Origin: Stromatinia cepivora | Lineage: Eukaryota > Ascomycota > Leotiomycetes > Helotiales > Sclerotiniaceae | DNA: 64,000 nucleotides | Assembly (NCBI GenBank): GCA_014898415.1 | Contig: RCTD01000010.1 | Coordinates: 806,001-870,000 of the forward strand | Direction: 5' to 3' | Part shown: positions 1 through 12,509 of the stretch, piece by piece | Layout of the letters: each line of letters opens with the position of its first letter | Position numbering within the stretch: position 1 is the first letter of the stretch | Program-made: the position numbers and the translations under genes | The notes under the pieces: model-generated | The model's database searches: none | The model's input: the letters and a program-made list of their open reading frames with translations, nothing else | What the model was told of the DNA's origin: nothing

Positions 1-908
1 TACTATAGACTTACTAAATAAGACTTATATAAATGCAACGCAGTTAGCCTAAGCCTCACCCCCCAAAAAAGTATTCGAAGGATTTTCGTTGAATGATATG
101 AGGAATAAGATCTTACAAATGTTATTTTAAGGTTACAATTCGTTTGTTGGTTTTAGTCTAGTTTTCACATCGACCTTCTTCTAGAGTTTTACACTATTTT
201 TTGATTGGATATTTTAAGCGAACTTTTTTAGAGGATCTAATCGGCCATCTTCTAAATAATGTATATCAAACCCATATGAAATTATATTTATATGATAACT
301 TTTGAAAAATTTAATTTATAAAAAATTAAATAAATAATTTGAGATCAATTAATCAAAGAGATTTAGAATTTATTTTTAATTTATTTTTAGTTATTTTTGA
401 TATTGAATTATTAATAATATTTATTTTTAATTATAATTTATTATAATTTTTAAATTTTATATTTCTTAATTTTTATTTAAAATAATTGAAAATTTTATAG
501 AAAATTCTAATAGATCTTAATTACTATATATCTCAATTTAAATGTTATTCGATAAGAAATGAAATAATTTTTTAATTTTTTGATATTTTATAATAAGTTA
601 TATAATACGCTAAATTTATTTTTCTGGGTTTGGAATTAGAATCAAAGAAATAATAATTGAATTATAACTATTCGGAATTTTATAAAAATAAAAAGTGTAA
701 AATATAGATAAGCAATATATCTATTTATAATACAATTTTCAATTATTAATTATAATATGATATAATTGAACAAGATTAATATATATTCAAAAAAACATGA
801 AAAGCGGGTTCAAAATATACGATTTAGGAGTTGGCCGATTAGACTCTCCTGGCAGAGATATTAAAAATCATATAACCGATGCCTCGAGAGTCAGGCACCC
901 GCTAGACT
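1..908. other. AT-rich intergenic edge, no gene seen
   Basis: Positions from about 290 to 780 are strongly AT-rich with short runs of A and T and no open frame of note. This is typical of an old RIP-degraded repeat, but I recognise no element in it. The first 280 bases and the last 120 have ordinary base composition. No gene, RNA or regulatory site can be supported. Confidence 0.5.
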
Positions 909-932
909 ATGTTGGTTTTCGATTGCTCTAGA

Positions 933-1166
933 ATGAATAGAATGAATAGAATGAATAGAATGAATAGAATGAATAGAATGAATAGAATGAATAGAATGAA
1001 TAGAATGAATAGAATGAATAGAATGAATAGAATGAATAGAATGAATAGAATGAATAGAATGAATAGAATGAATAGAATGAATAGAATGAATAGAATGAAT
1101 AGAATGAATAGAATGAATAGAATGAATAGAATGAATAGAATGAATAGAATGAATAGAATGAATAGG
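933..1166. repeat. 9-bp minisatellite, 26 units
   Basis: Twenty-six head-to-tail copies of the 9-mer ATGAATAGA (last copy ends AGG) run without interruption or visible variant. Because the unit is a multiple of three it leaves an open plus frame (Met-Asn-Arg repeated) from 909 to 1214, but nothing else suggests that this frame is translated. The purity implies recent expansion or ongoing homogenisation, and the copy number should vary between strains. Confidence 0.95.
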
Positions 1167-1817
1167 TTAAGGGGTTTGATTCAAACGACCACTAAATTCC
1201 AGGATATATTGTAAGATTAACTCACTATCCGAATCATGGGACCAACCTTCTAAAAACTAAAACACTTCCGTTCAAATTATTTAATCTGCCTTTTGTTGAT
1301 ATACCCATCTGTTAAGCATTCAGACCCTACATCTTCATGAAATCGAATGAAACGGGATCTGGGCATTCCTCAATGGATGGACAAAGTGGTGGTGATAAAT
1401 CAACTAATTATATGTGCAAACTACCAAATTATAAATATGGTGAAGATTTCCATCCTTCGACACCCTTAGCTCACCGCAACATTAGCAATTTGTACAAGTA
1501 CTAACAATACACATCTTCCCTGTTTGGCCTCTGAGACGATTTCCGAGGTTGTCCGCTGGATTGTCCGCCATTTCAGCATTAATGTGTGATAAACGTTTTG
1601 TTCTTAACACAACTTTATGTCTATCCAAATCCCACCTCCGAATTCCAGAAGCAAAAGCTTAGCTTGAATGCATACCTCGAACATCTGCAACTTGCATCCT
1701 ATTTCCCAAACTAAACAATATCTTACCTAATTTATCTGTTCTTTGTGCCTCTGATCAGTCCTCGCTTGTAGCATGGGAATCTCAAATATAAGATTCATGG
1801 AAAGCAATTCGCGTTGT
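1167..1817. other. Intergenic, 3' side of the zinc-finger gene
   Basis: The sequence has ordinary base composition and no convincing open frame on either strand. It should include the 3' untranslated region and terminator of the minus-strand gene ending at 1818. No clear signal could be picked out. Confidence 0.4.
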
Positions 1818-3593
1818 TCATCCTTTCTGCTCCAGCGCTTGGACTCGCAGGATTAAATCTTTGATGACAGATTGATGCGTATTGTTGACTTGTTGTTGTG
1901 TCCGGAGTTTATTTTGTAGCACGGATATTGTGCGTTCATGGGCGATGTTTTCTAATTCTAAGCCCTGAACGCGCGACTCTAGTTGTTGAATTTTAGAAGA
2001 GGATCGTTCGTTTTGGCTGAAGTCTTCGACGATGAGTGAGGGGCTTGGTGGCGTGCCACTGGGACTATCTAATTCGAAATCTTGTCGAGTGTTAGGTGTA
2101 TTTTGGTCCGGCATGGGAGTCTGTTGATGTTGGCTGTTCGTTCGAAGTTGCTGGGACATTTCGCGGAGGAGTGATGCATTCCACGTAGAGCCTGGATGTT
2201 GCGGTGCTGAATTTCTTGGAGCTGCTGGCTGTACTGGAGCCACAGGCCTGGAATATGATTTCCGGAACCTGTGCGGGGCTGTCTTTCTAGCAGCCTCAAG
2301 AGCTTCTCGTCTCTTTTTCACCTCATCTGTGAGCCTCGCCTTGCCTCCTAATTCAGCGATCCTTTTCTCTACCCTATCTGCATGTACGGTCGATTTTGCA
2401 TGCCACTCCACGTTTGAAACATCACAATTTTGATAATGAACCTTGTACAGTCGTCCTTTGCAGTCGTGGCATTTGATTTGGAGTAGATCATTTTCGTAAA
2501 CAAGTTCGTATTGATCATCGGGATATCTTTCACTCAATTCTTGAAGACCATGAGTTAGCCAAGGAAGATTGGCAACCTGAGAACGTTAGGGGGATGTATC
2601 AATAGCGCTAGGATAACTTACCTCATGTGCAAGCCTTTCAGCATTTGACTGAGTCTCGTTCGAACGATTGACCTCGGAGCTTTGCGGCCCTGGTTCTACT
2701 TGATTTCTACCAGCTAGTGAAACCATAGTCAATGATTGCGAGTTGACCTGGCTTTCTTTTTCACTATTTGATTGCTCCGTAGCACTCGGACCGCCGTTAG
2801 CACCGGATATACGACGCCTTTTGTTACCTTGAACTTCTCTAGAAGACCCAAGAATGTTTGTATTGGTGGAGATGAAAAAGCGTGACGCATTTGGTTCAAG
2901 CTCACTCATGGAGACATATTCCTGACTTATTATGCTATTTGGTGTCGCGAGGCTTGAATCATACATTACTTGATTGGGCCTGAATACGCTTGAAATCAAT
3001 AGATCATCACATGACTCGCCGGGTCTACAGCTCTCCGTCTCACAGGTAGGGTCTAGAACATAACTTTGCTCGATTGTTGCCGGTAAATTTCTTCCAGAGG
3101 GTGCTGATTTTTGAGGTACTTTCACCAGCATATGAACCTGTGATTTTAGAAACGGCTTGACCAACGAGAACAAATAATTATGCTCACCTCAATCATCTGA
3201 TCCAAAATCCGTCTTACAACTTCTTCTTTCTGCGATTGAGGATGTGACAGAGCTTTAGGAGACCATCGGTGCCGAAGACGGTAACATGAGATGATAACTT
3301 GCGGGCACAAACCTTCTTTGGAAGCATTGGCTCGATGAAAACGTATAATACTTGCAATACATCTTGATACTCTATTATACAACGGGGAGTGAGTGTCAAC
3401 GTTGCTAGCCATAGTTTCGACTCGGGAAACTTCCACAATGCGCAGCTTACACTTCCTGTAAAGAAAGTCAACATTCAACAACCAAGAAGTTTGCTTACTC
3501 GCTTAAGTTATAGATAGGAGGGAGTACGAGGCGATATAGGCTGGGTAGAAATTGCTCATTTTTGCGACGCGCTCTGATTGCTGATCGGGACAT
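1818..3593 (-). CDS. C2H2-type zinc-finger / coiled-coil protein, unknown function
   Basis: I read four exons on the minus strand: 3593-3499, 3455-3188, 3137-2622 and 2576-1818. They are joined by introns of 43, 50 and 45 bp with donors GTAAGC, GTGAGC and GTAAGT and acceptors ACAG, ACAG and TCAG, and give 545 aa in one frame. The start is the ATG at 3593, because the frame before exon 2 stays open only back to it. The N-terminus is basic. A KRRR cluster at residues 227-230 could be a nuclear signal. Cys329, Cys332, His352 and His358 form a C-x2-C-x19-H-x5-H pattern like single nucleic-acid-binding fingers. The middle is rich in Ser, Asn, Gln and Pro and so probably disordered. Residues from about 480 to the end have heptad-like Leu/Ile spacing, suggesting a coiled coil and dimerisation. 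I do not recognise the family; a nuclear DNA- or RNA-binding protein is inference. The gene is intact, unlike the repeats to its right. Confidence 0.85.
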
Positions 3594-4163
3594 GTGGAGA
3601 AAGCGTTAGCATAAACCAGCCACACACCACGTGATGTAAGCATAGAACAATCCACCTTGCCAAGTGAACGCATTATGGTCATCGCTTTTCTACTACTGAA
3701 ATTTGAAACCTATAGCCTATATAATCAACGTCGGAATACTACTCCTAATTAAGCTCATCCATTCAGTTGGCAGGTGGGTTGTTCTACGCCACTCGAAGAA
3801 GATTGATTCGATTGAAGCGGAAACTCCAGGCTTTGCAACCATGACTTGCCACGAGTGTATTATATCACCAAATGATTGGAAAGTTAGGAAGTGATTCGAT
3901 TCTTCTTTGTCCGGCTCGGAAATAGTTGCACTCTTCACCAACGATTTAGACTTTGAAATGCCCAAGTTTCATTGGTCGAACTGGGCCTAGTAAGTCACAA
4001 TGGCGAGTCAAGACATGTGATATGGTATTCTACGCGCTGCTATACTCAATATAAAATTACTTGACCTGGAAAAGATTGATCATGATGATCCAACAAATCT
4101 CATAATGGTGGTGGTTTCTTCGTTCGAATTTTGACTCCTTCCAAATATGGTATATCCTTTGCG
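3594..4163. other. Intergenic between the two genes
   Basis: This 570-bp gap holds the promoter of the minus-strand zinc-finger gene and the 3' flank of the hydrolase gene upstream of it. Short open frames here (about 3703-3965) have no coding character. No specific regulatory site was recognised. Confidence 0.4.
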
Positions 4164-5659
4164 CTATTCCATCACCGTCTCCATCCATGGATATACTGCC
4201 GAATTGGCCATTGGATAACCCATATGCAACGCCCCAGGAAAGAAACTAACACTGTTAACAAAAGCGTTACCGAATATACGAATAAGTTTCTAACTTACCG
4301 AGCTTCTTTCGGTGTTCCGTGTTCAAACAGTAATTGAGAATCCTCAATCGGCATCAGTCCGTCCAAAGTCCCCTATTAGATGTGCCGTCAGTCACGACAT
4401 ACATTACACATTTGGCAATGTTACTCATACATTGATAAGCAAAAGTCTTGTCGAGGGTTTATCAATTATTCCGGTATCCAGGAGTGAGAACTTCTTCTGA
4501 ACATTGTTCCGGAATTCTTCTATGGAGGTATAACCGTGCTTTAATGCCATCGCTGGACCAAGTCTAGGAAATGTCAGCATCCGGTTTTCGAAAATTTAGT
4601 GAATAAAAAACTCACTGGAAAGGATACTCATGTCCTTCAGCTTTCTCAAGCCAATCTTTACCAAAAAAGTAATGAACTCCAGCTCCTTGTGCAACTACTC
4701 CTCTTAATCGATCTTTATGTGTATGAGCTAGTCTTACGGCATAATATCCACCAGCACTCAAGCCCCAGACCATCACGTGGCTAATTTTAAACCTATCTCC
4801 TGATTTCATCCAGTCCAGAATGCTTGTCCACAACCTATCAGGAGCTGAAGGATCACTTGGATCAGAAGGACAATCGGCGGTTCCTGGAATCTCCGCGATC
4901 ACACATGCCCACCCGCGGTTGATGAACTCATCGCTTCGAACTGTATTATCCGGTCGATATCCATCAAGTCCAGTCAAAAGAAGCACCACAGGGACCTTCA
5001 TTTCTTTAGCTTTGACAGGGTATCTCAAGTAAAGTGGTATCTCGAGTTGATCTTGCCCCTCCGCACATGCATGCTCAATTAAAACTTCTTCGAATGGACA
5101 ATCCCATTTTGTTGCAGCTTTCATGTACACTGCTTTTTGGGCATCCCATGCTTTCCATTTAACTTGGGAACTTATTTCCGGGAATTTACCGATGTATGGA
5201 AATCGTGCAATTCGATAAACACAGGCAGCTCGAAGATAGAGCTCAGAGGCTAAGATACGATTGCCAGAAGCTACGGCGTCATCTCCTTGTGCGGTGAGCT
5301 TTTCGGCAATTGGAAAGAAGGCTTCAGTGTACGCATCACCATATCCATCGTTTATGTTGTTCTAAATATTTGTCAATTACTGAAAAGGGGCAATCGCAAA
5401 AACTCACGGCAATTAGATGATCAAATATAGGTTTAAAATCTTCGAATTTTCCATCATGGAAAGGATATACACTTTTCGTGCACTATTAAATATGAGTATC
5501 ATCGTCGGATTCATACCAGCCCTGGGAAGCACCCACTGGGAATTTCCATTTCGTCTCCCACAATGCCTTAACGCCCTCGTGATGAGGAAATTTTGCCTCG
5601 AATTTATCACCTAATGTCCACGTTCTCCCATTGCCAAGTTCCGTAACTTGAGATGCCAT
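4164..5659 (-). CDS. AYG1-like alpha/beta hydrolase (pigment polyketide chain-shortening type)
   Basis: Six exons on the minus strand read as one 415-aa frame: 5659-5517, 5471-5408, 5361-4616, 4563-4431, 4372-4299 and 4251-4164. The introns are 45, 46, 52, 58 and 47 bp, all GT-AG. Length and order match fungal AYG1 proteins. The nucleophile elbow is GLSAGG with Ser271; Asp366 (in the DGLMP stretch) and His396 (in LHMGYP) are the likely rest of the triad, and FPGALH precedes the histidine. Known family members remove part of a polyketide chain by retro-Claisen cleavage to give tetrahydroxynaphthalene for DHN melanin; others serve different polyketide pathways. No polyketide synthase or reductase lies in the window, so the substrate here is open. 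I saw no frameshift or internal stop. The gene stands only about 540 bp from the start of the transposon block, so silencing by spreading heterochromatin is possible. Exon 1's end was set so that the frame resumes with the family-typical VYPFHDG. Confidence 0.92.
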
Positions 5660-6024
5660 CTTTATCGTCTTTCAAACGGCTTGGTGTTGTTTGTCAACGG
5701 TCTCGAATTCAATGTATGCTGCTTAATGGAGTAAGAAATCTATCTTATAAATTAATTGGTAAATGATAGACTCAAATTGTCAGCCAATAACAAGAGAGGT
5801 TCGGAATGGTCACAACAGGTTGATCGTCATATGTCCGTGGGGAAGTCCTTAGCCTCACAAGCCAACTGCTTTGCCTTGAATCAATGGATATGATTGGTAT
5901 TTAGTTCTAAGCTGCTTTTTGAAATTCTGAATGATCGATCATGGGGTGAACGGGAGGCTGGACAACACAGTGGTAGTAACGCTCTGTACCAACGAGGCGG
6001 AATTTCCTCACACAAGGAATACCG
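5660..6024. promoter_or_regulatory. Upstream region of the AYG1-like gene
   Basis: This 365-bp stretch lies between the hydrolase start codon at 5659 and the inverted-repeat element at 6025. It should contain the hydrolase promoter. I see no clear TATA box or recognisable operator, and short open frames here look like chance. Confidence 0.35.
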
Positions 6025-6188
6025 TATAAACTCACCAACAACAGAACACACTAAGCCTATTTCATAGCTTTTCCGGGGCTGAAGCAAAAGTGGATTAAAA
6101 AATATCCATTTTAATTGATTCTTCCAATCAAATTGAAATAACCTTGTTTGAAATAGGCTTAGTGTGTTCTGTTGTTGGTGAGTTTATA
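6025..6188. mobile_element. MITE-like element, 40-bp perfect terminal inverted repeats
   Basis: Bases 6025-6064 and 6149-6188 are exact reverse complements (40 of 40), separated by 84 bp of non-coding sequence. The pair is flanked on both sides by ACCG (6021-6024 and 6189-6192). The outermost TA on each side could instead be a TA duplication of the Tc1/mariner type. There is no coding capacity. The form fits a miniature inverted-repeat transposon or fold-back element in the promoter side of the AYG1-like gene. A chance hairpin of this length and precision is very unlikely, but the transposon class is inference. Confidence 0.65.
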
Positions 6189-6201
6189 ACCGATTTCCCT
6201 A

Positions 6202-6240
6202 CATCGTGCACGACCCTATATCTTGCACGCCCCTTATATT
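6202..6240. repeat. Probable terminal repeat of the pogo/Fot1-like relic
   Basis: Just inside a TA dinucleotide, two related GTGCACGACCCTATAT / TTGCACGCCCCTTATA blocks follow each other. Blocks of this kind resemble ends of fungal pogo-type elements as I remember them. The opposite end is outside the window, so inverted symmetry cannot be confirmed. Confidence 0.45.
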
Positions 6241-7292
6241 CCTACTACAATCACTTCAAAATTCAATATTAATTATAAATTATAAGATATAAAACTACAA
6301 TTCTTTTTGAGCAATAAAGAGATATAATATTATCCTATAGAATTAAAAAACCTTTACATTTTCAATTTCGACGAAACCTTGATATATTGCCCGGCCTTTG
6401 AATGTAATACCCCCCCCCCTCCTTTTATTACTGATTTATCAATCTTTATAATATTATAATCCTTTATAGTTTTTTGGGATACTAAATCTATAATAGAAAA
6501 ACATTTTTGAATCATTTGTATTCTTTTAATAGGAGATATTAATGATTTCCAAACTCTTTTTATCCCCTCTTTAATATTATATATAATTTGATAATCAATT
6601 TCCCTCTATATTACCCTTTCTTTAATTACTCTATTCTTCTATTCCTTTTCAATTTTCTTTTCGATTTTCTTTTACTTCTTAATTTCTTTTTCCTATTCAA
6701 CAATTAGTGTTTTTATCAATTAATAAATTCTAATTCTTTCGATTTGTAAGGGAGAATATAAAAAAGCATTTCTGCCCTTTTCCTTTATTAGGTTTAAATG
6801 TTTAAAACAGATTCTTTTCTTTTTTTCGATTTTCAAAATTTCTTTTAAACCTTTTATTCTATATAATTAAATATTAATATTAATTGTATACATAAATACG
6901 GTCTTAAAAAGCTTTTGAATGATATTGGGATCCTATTTGAGGCAAAACTTTAATTTGAGGTGATGAAGAGTTTTAATTGTATATAACACCTTTATTTTAT
7001 TCCCTGTAAATTATATCGATATAAATAATATAAAGATTTATTCTAATTCGATATTACGAATAATAATATTTTTATTTATAAAATAAATGCCGGTTTTTTC
7101 GAAAGATTTCAGGATATTATAAGTAATAATAGATTGAATCTAAACAACCTTAAATATTATCCAAAAGTTATATTTCGATATTCCAATAATACCTTCACTT
7201 TTATACATTAGATTATTGAATTCTATATTATAATTCGTTGAAAGAAAAAGAAAGTAATCTATATCAAAAGATTAAAGTTGATATATAGAGTG
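6202..7292 (-). pseudogene. pogo/Fot1 transposase, C-terminal part
   Basis: Read on the minus strand from 7292 downward, the frame continues the PPHS motif of the core piece with a degraded form of the family's STHxLQPLD segment. It then runs through a stretch ending in SFEKTGIY, typical just after the last catalytic region, and then a Lys-rich tail. In-frame TAA and TAG stops stand where CAA, CAG or TGG would be expected, as after RIP. The poly-C run at 6409-6419 lies in the 3' part. The copy is dead. Confidence 0.75.
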
Positions 7293-7453
7293 TGTGACGC
7301 ACAAGAGCCGTAGTAAAGCTGAATAAACAGGATCAATTATGTTCTTTAGAATCTATAATTGAAGAATTATAGTTCGTAAAGAACGATTAGATATATATAC
7401 ACAAATACTCATTTGTGGACTGCAGGGTTGTATGTAAGCGTTATTAGGGTTAT

Positions 7454-7735
7454 TGTGACGCACAAGAGCCGTAGTAGAGCTGAATAAACAGGGTCAATTA
7501 TGTTCTTTAGAATCTATAACTGAAGAATTATGGTTTGTAAGGAGCGATTAAATATATATATACAAATACCCATTTATAAGTTGCGGGGTTATATGTATAT
7601 ATTATTAAGGTCATCATTTTATTATACTAAATCGTATAAATCGTAATGTATATATATAAATGATCAATTCATCAATGGACATAGGAGATAAAAGGTATCA
7701 TGTGATTAGCCTCCTATAGTTCACGATTTGTGATA
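7454..7735 (-). repeat. Copy A 3' LTR
   Basis: 282 bp, starting TGTGACGC and ending TGATA (TGACA in undamaged copies). The polypurine tract follows on the right as a C-run at 7737-7747 on the plus strand. Confidence 0.92.
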
Positions 7736-8390
7736 CTACCCCCCCCTTCGGAAAAGCTCGCCTTCAAGTGTTTCACTCCTTTGTTCCATTGTTATTTCAT
7801 CGGAAACCAGATTTTGTAAAGGTTTATAAACTTTAAATCAATTAGATTAATCATTTTAGTTGATTTAATCAATTTACTGGAAATTAACCAAATTGATCAA
7901 ATTAATCGATTAAATTGACCAAAATGATAAATAAATTGATCAAATCGATTAAATCGTTCATCAATTGATTAAATTAATATTGATTTGTATTTTCCTTGAT
8001 TTGGGGAACCTTTAAAAGGAAAAAGTTTTAATAGAAAAGGGAAGAAGGTTGAATTATAATATAATAATAATGAATGATTGATATAATCAATTCCGAAATC
8101 GATCAAGTTAATCAATCAAATTGATCAAATCAATCAAATTGAATAAAATCGATAGAAGTAATATTATATTTCGTTTTTATTATATTCAAGCTTCCCTTTA
8201 TATAATTTTTGAAATAATCATAGGTATAAGCTTTTGAAATATATTGCCTTTGTATTGTTTTGGTGGTGGCAGTTTGTCTATTGTATAGAGCTCGGGCCAT
8301 ATACATATACAATCAAATTCCTTCGAATTTGTATAGGTTTTTGATTCTTTTATAATTGTATATATATATATTATTATAAAATTATAACAT

Positions 8391-11300
8391 CTAATCTATT
8401 ATATTGAAGAATACTTTTCTTTCTCTTAATTTCATAGATGAATCGTTATTTATATAATTATAATTATCCTTTCCGTTCTTATAGAGCTTTATCCAATCGA
8501 TTAGTCGATTAGAAGGATCAAGCAATGTTGGATTGACCAAATAAAAATCGTACAAAAGATGTAATGATATTTTAAGATCGGAAATAGGATATCAGATAAG
8601 ATCGGTATCGCTATTAAATTACGAGATTCTGTATAATAAGGTTTTTCGTACTTTCTTTATTGTTAAAATCTTTTCCATTTCCTATTCTGAATTATCAATT
8701 ATATTAATAGGCAGAAATGGTTCGAATATCTAACCAGGAAGAGGATCGTTATATATTTTGTATAATCGATCTAAAGGGAAAACAGGATGAATTTTCATTG
8801 TAATCGGAAGTTCGAGCTTAAAAGAATTCCCAAATCAATTAATGATCTTGAATCTTCCTTAAATTAGGAAATCCAGTTTCTTAAATGATCTCTAAATAAA
8901 ATAACTTTTTATATTGAATTATATATAATCTTTGATATCGAAATCAATCTCATATCAATGAGCATTTATGGATTTCGATATTTTGGTTTGGATATACAAT
9001 AGACCTTCTTTCACTTGTATGAAAGCTAGTCTATTGCATTCTATGTATATACGGGTATCATACATATTCATATCATCTGTTAGCTTACTAGCATCTTCCT
9101 TTTATTCCTATATACGTTTCGATGTATACCTATATAAGGTTTTGTAGGGTGTGAGCCCTCCTAAGGAGTTGTATAGAAGAGTAAATTGTATGTAATTTAT
9201 TATAGATAGGAATTCTGATTAATCGTTTTGATAGTAATTAACAAACGGCCTTAATCGCTATTAAAGGTACTGATTATAAATCTCAATTTGATTATTGGTT
9301 TGGGAATGGTGAACAATAAATGATTTGAAATCGGTTCCTAGGATTTGGCTGAATTCCTTCCAGAACTGTAATATAAATTGGGGGCTGCAATTCGATATTA
9401 TAGTGTTAGGGGGATCATAATATTGATATATATAATAGAAATATAATTGTGCTTAAGTTTGAATATTGATTGATTTATAATAAAGTATAGAAATAGTTTG
9501 CTTCATCAATCGATCAATAATGATTAAAATGTTATTATATTTATATTTATTTTTATTAAAATTGTAGTAATCCATAATGATATATTGTTATATTCGATTA
9601 GGAATCGGAAATGGATACAATAAACCGGGGGTACGATTATATAGAACAGAATTGTGTTTACAAGTGTGACAATTATATATATATCTGATTATGGTATCGT
9701 GTATTTTGGATTAGTAGTATTATTGAAATAATAAAAGGTAGGTTTTGTTTGTATTAGAATGAGCAGTGGAAACGGAATTATAGGCTTCATGAATCAGGTA
9801 AATTCGAAGATTATCGATATCAAGTATTACTAAGCGGTTATTATAGAGCAAAAGGTTATTTTGGAGTGATATATATTTGTGACTTTGGGTAGCTTGTATT
9901 TTGAATACTAATAAGTTATTTATAGTTTTATTTGCTTTGATAATACAATTAATTAAATCGAATCGAAGAACGATTTTATTCAAATCGATGCTAATAATCA
10001 TTGTTTTATTTGGATAGTGTTTTTATAAAACTTTTCTTATGATTTCGATATCAATTTGATTATCTTTAATAAGCTGCTGGAGGCGATTCTTCTTTTTGGT
10101 ATAGTTCTGGAAGTCCAATTCGTCGGTCCGACAGGTTAAAGTGTCGGCGAAAAGATTATCTTTTTTAGGGCGATATATAATGATGAAGTTATAATCAGTT
10201 AGAACTTCTGCTTAACAAATTTGTCGGACATTGAAAATCTTAATAATCATGAAATATTTGAAGGTTTTATAATCGATATAAACCTTGATTTTATATGGTG
10301 AACCAGCGAGTTCTGTTTTCCAATAATTGAGAGATCGAATGATTGATAGTATTTCCTTGTTATAAACTTTGTAATTCAATTTAGCGGTAATTATGGTTTT
10401 GGAGAAATAAACTACAGAAAACCAATCTTCGTTATATTATTATAATAACATATTAGCAATTACTCTATCAAATATATCTATTTCGAGTATACAGGGGAAT
10501 TGATGATTATAGTATTACAGAAATGGAGTGGAGATAAGTTTTTTCTTTAAGATATTGAATACATTTTGGTATACTTCGTTGAATACAAATTTAATATTTG
10601 CTTTAATGAGTTCATTAAAAGGTTTCACTATTATACCATAATTTTTAATAAACTGTCAATAAAAATTGCAAAAACCGAGGAATAATTGGATTTTTTTCAT
10701 TATTATCGGAAAGATCCAATTCTCAACTATCTTAATCTTTTCAGGGTCCATTTCTACTTTTTTAATAGAAATGATAAAGTTCAAATACTTAGTATATATA
10801 ATATTGAATTTATATTTCTTAAGATCCACTTGTAGGCCAACAGCTTTTAATTATTCAAAAATTAGTTTAACATAAATTTAATATTCTTCTTCGTTTTCAG
10901 AATAAATTAGAATATTATCGAGGTATACTGTACAGAAGACGTTTAAGTAATCGAATAGAACATTATTCATATAACACTGGTAGATTGTGGGATTATTCGT
11001 TAATCCGAATAATACGACCTTGCATTTATATAATCTATATCGGGTTCGGAAGGTAGTATACTCTTTCGAAGCAGGATCCATTTTTATACAATGGAAAGCT
11101 TGATGAATATCGAGTTTGATAAAGATTTTAACACCGGAAAACCAAGAAAGCGTTTCATCGATCAAAGGGAGAGGATATCAATCCTTATATATCAAAGAAT
11201 TTAATAATCTGAAGTTTATACAGAATCTCAAATTACCATTGGGTTTCTTGATAAATAGAACGGATACAGTATAAAGGGTTTGATTAAATTCAATAAAATT

Positions 11301-12509
11301 TTTACTAAAATTATCCATAATATATTCTTTGACAATTTCCAATTATTCTAGGGATATCTTGTAAAGCAGATTATATTACAAAGTTTGTTTTCCTTTATTT
11401 TCCAATATGATTTTATAATCATAAAATCGATTAGAAGGCAAGATATTTGATTTATACTTAGAAAAGATTCAATGATACTATTAATATTCAAATGATATTT
11501 TAGATTTTGAATTGATTTCAATTAATACTCAATTGAATTTTTCTCGAACTTTTGTATTCTTGAATTCGATCAAAGCAATCAGCATTCTCTCTTCCGTATA
11601 TCATTTGTTTCATCGAAAATCTATCACATCATCGAATTTTTTCAGAGTAATGATAAAGAGTTCAGTTTGTTTATCTTTTTTACATTCTAATTGAAATTTA
11701 TCAGATTTGAATGCATATAGATCGAAGACTTCAAACAATATACAGGAAAGACATTCATAGATCTGCAATAATAATATAATTAATTAGGAAAGAGATGGAT
11801 TAAACTTAAAAGAAATCGGGACCTCTTCCTTTTCAACAAAAATCTGTATTATATTTATACTTGAAGGTTTTTATTATATATTATTAACTACAATTGATCT
11901 ATTCAATTGTGAATCTCTTCAATTCCAATATTCTTCGAATTGGTTATCTCATCGATCAATATTTTGTTAAATTAATCGATTGATCTTTTATTTGCGAAGG
12001 GATAATTGAATAACAAAGAAATTATTCGAATAGAAAATAGTACAGAATCTCTTTTTAGGTTATTCAAGATATTTATTAAAACAATCGAACTTCATTCGAA
12101 TCTTTGATAATCAAAATCTATTTAAAATAATATTATAATTCTTTAATTCAGTAATAAAGAAAAGGATAAAAGATTGTTTACAATTATTGATTGTTAAATT
12201 AAAGAATGTAAAATAAATAATGGTATAGCCTTATATATTATTATACTTTTTAACTTTAATTAAAACTTCAAGCGATATAATTCTGGATTTAAATATAGGA
12301 AATAAATAAATAAGGAGTATAATATTAATAAAAGCGAATTTATTTGCTTTAGAGTCAATAAATACTTTTGATCAATAAATGTAATCATTTTTCGAAAGGT
12401 TATAGGGGAAGGTGAGTACTTCTTTTCCTATAAGCTTGATTAGATTAAGAAATCTTATATTCTATATAGCATTTAGAATGAAAATAGAATCTAAATATTT
12501 GGTTTTAAA
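8391..12509 (-). pseudogene. Copy A pol (PR-RT-RNaseH-IN-chromodomain) relic
   Basis: The extent follows alignment with copy E: the frame would start at the frameshift site near 12509 and ends at the TAG at 8391-8393. Recognisable open patches are an RT palm at 10878-11165, where the YLDD box reads YLDN (Asp to Asn by a G-to-A change), and an integrase zinc-finger part at 9720-10001. Many in-frame stops rule out function. Confidence 0.88.

Noticed and set aside
909..1214. 101-codon frame made of Met-Asn-Arg repeats as a gene
   Set aside because: It is simply the minisatellite read in one frame; there is no other coding sign and short unrelated ends.
2069..2299. Minus-strand frame inside the zinc-finger gene
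   Set aside because: Shadow of the last exon in another frame.
3703..3965. Small frames on both strands between the two genes
   Set aside because: Overlapping, no motif, no codon character; likely chance in the promoter region.
5413..5614. Paired 65-codon frames on opposite strands
   Set aside because: They cover exons 1-2 and the first intron of the AYG1-like gene; the spliced frame explains the region better.
8130..8312. 60-codon frame at the 3' end of copy A
   Set aside because: It is in a different frame from the small frame shared by E and C, so it gives no support for an accessory protein.
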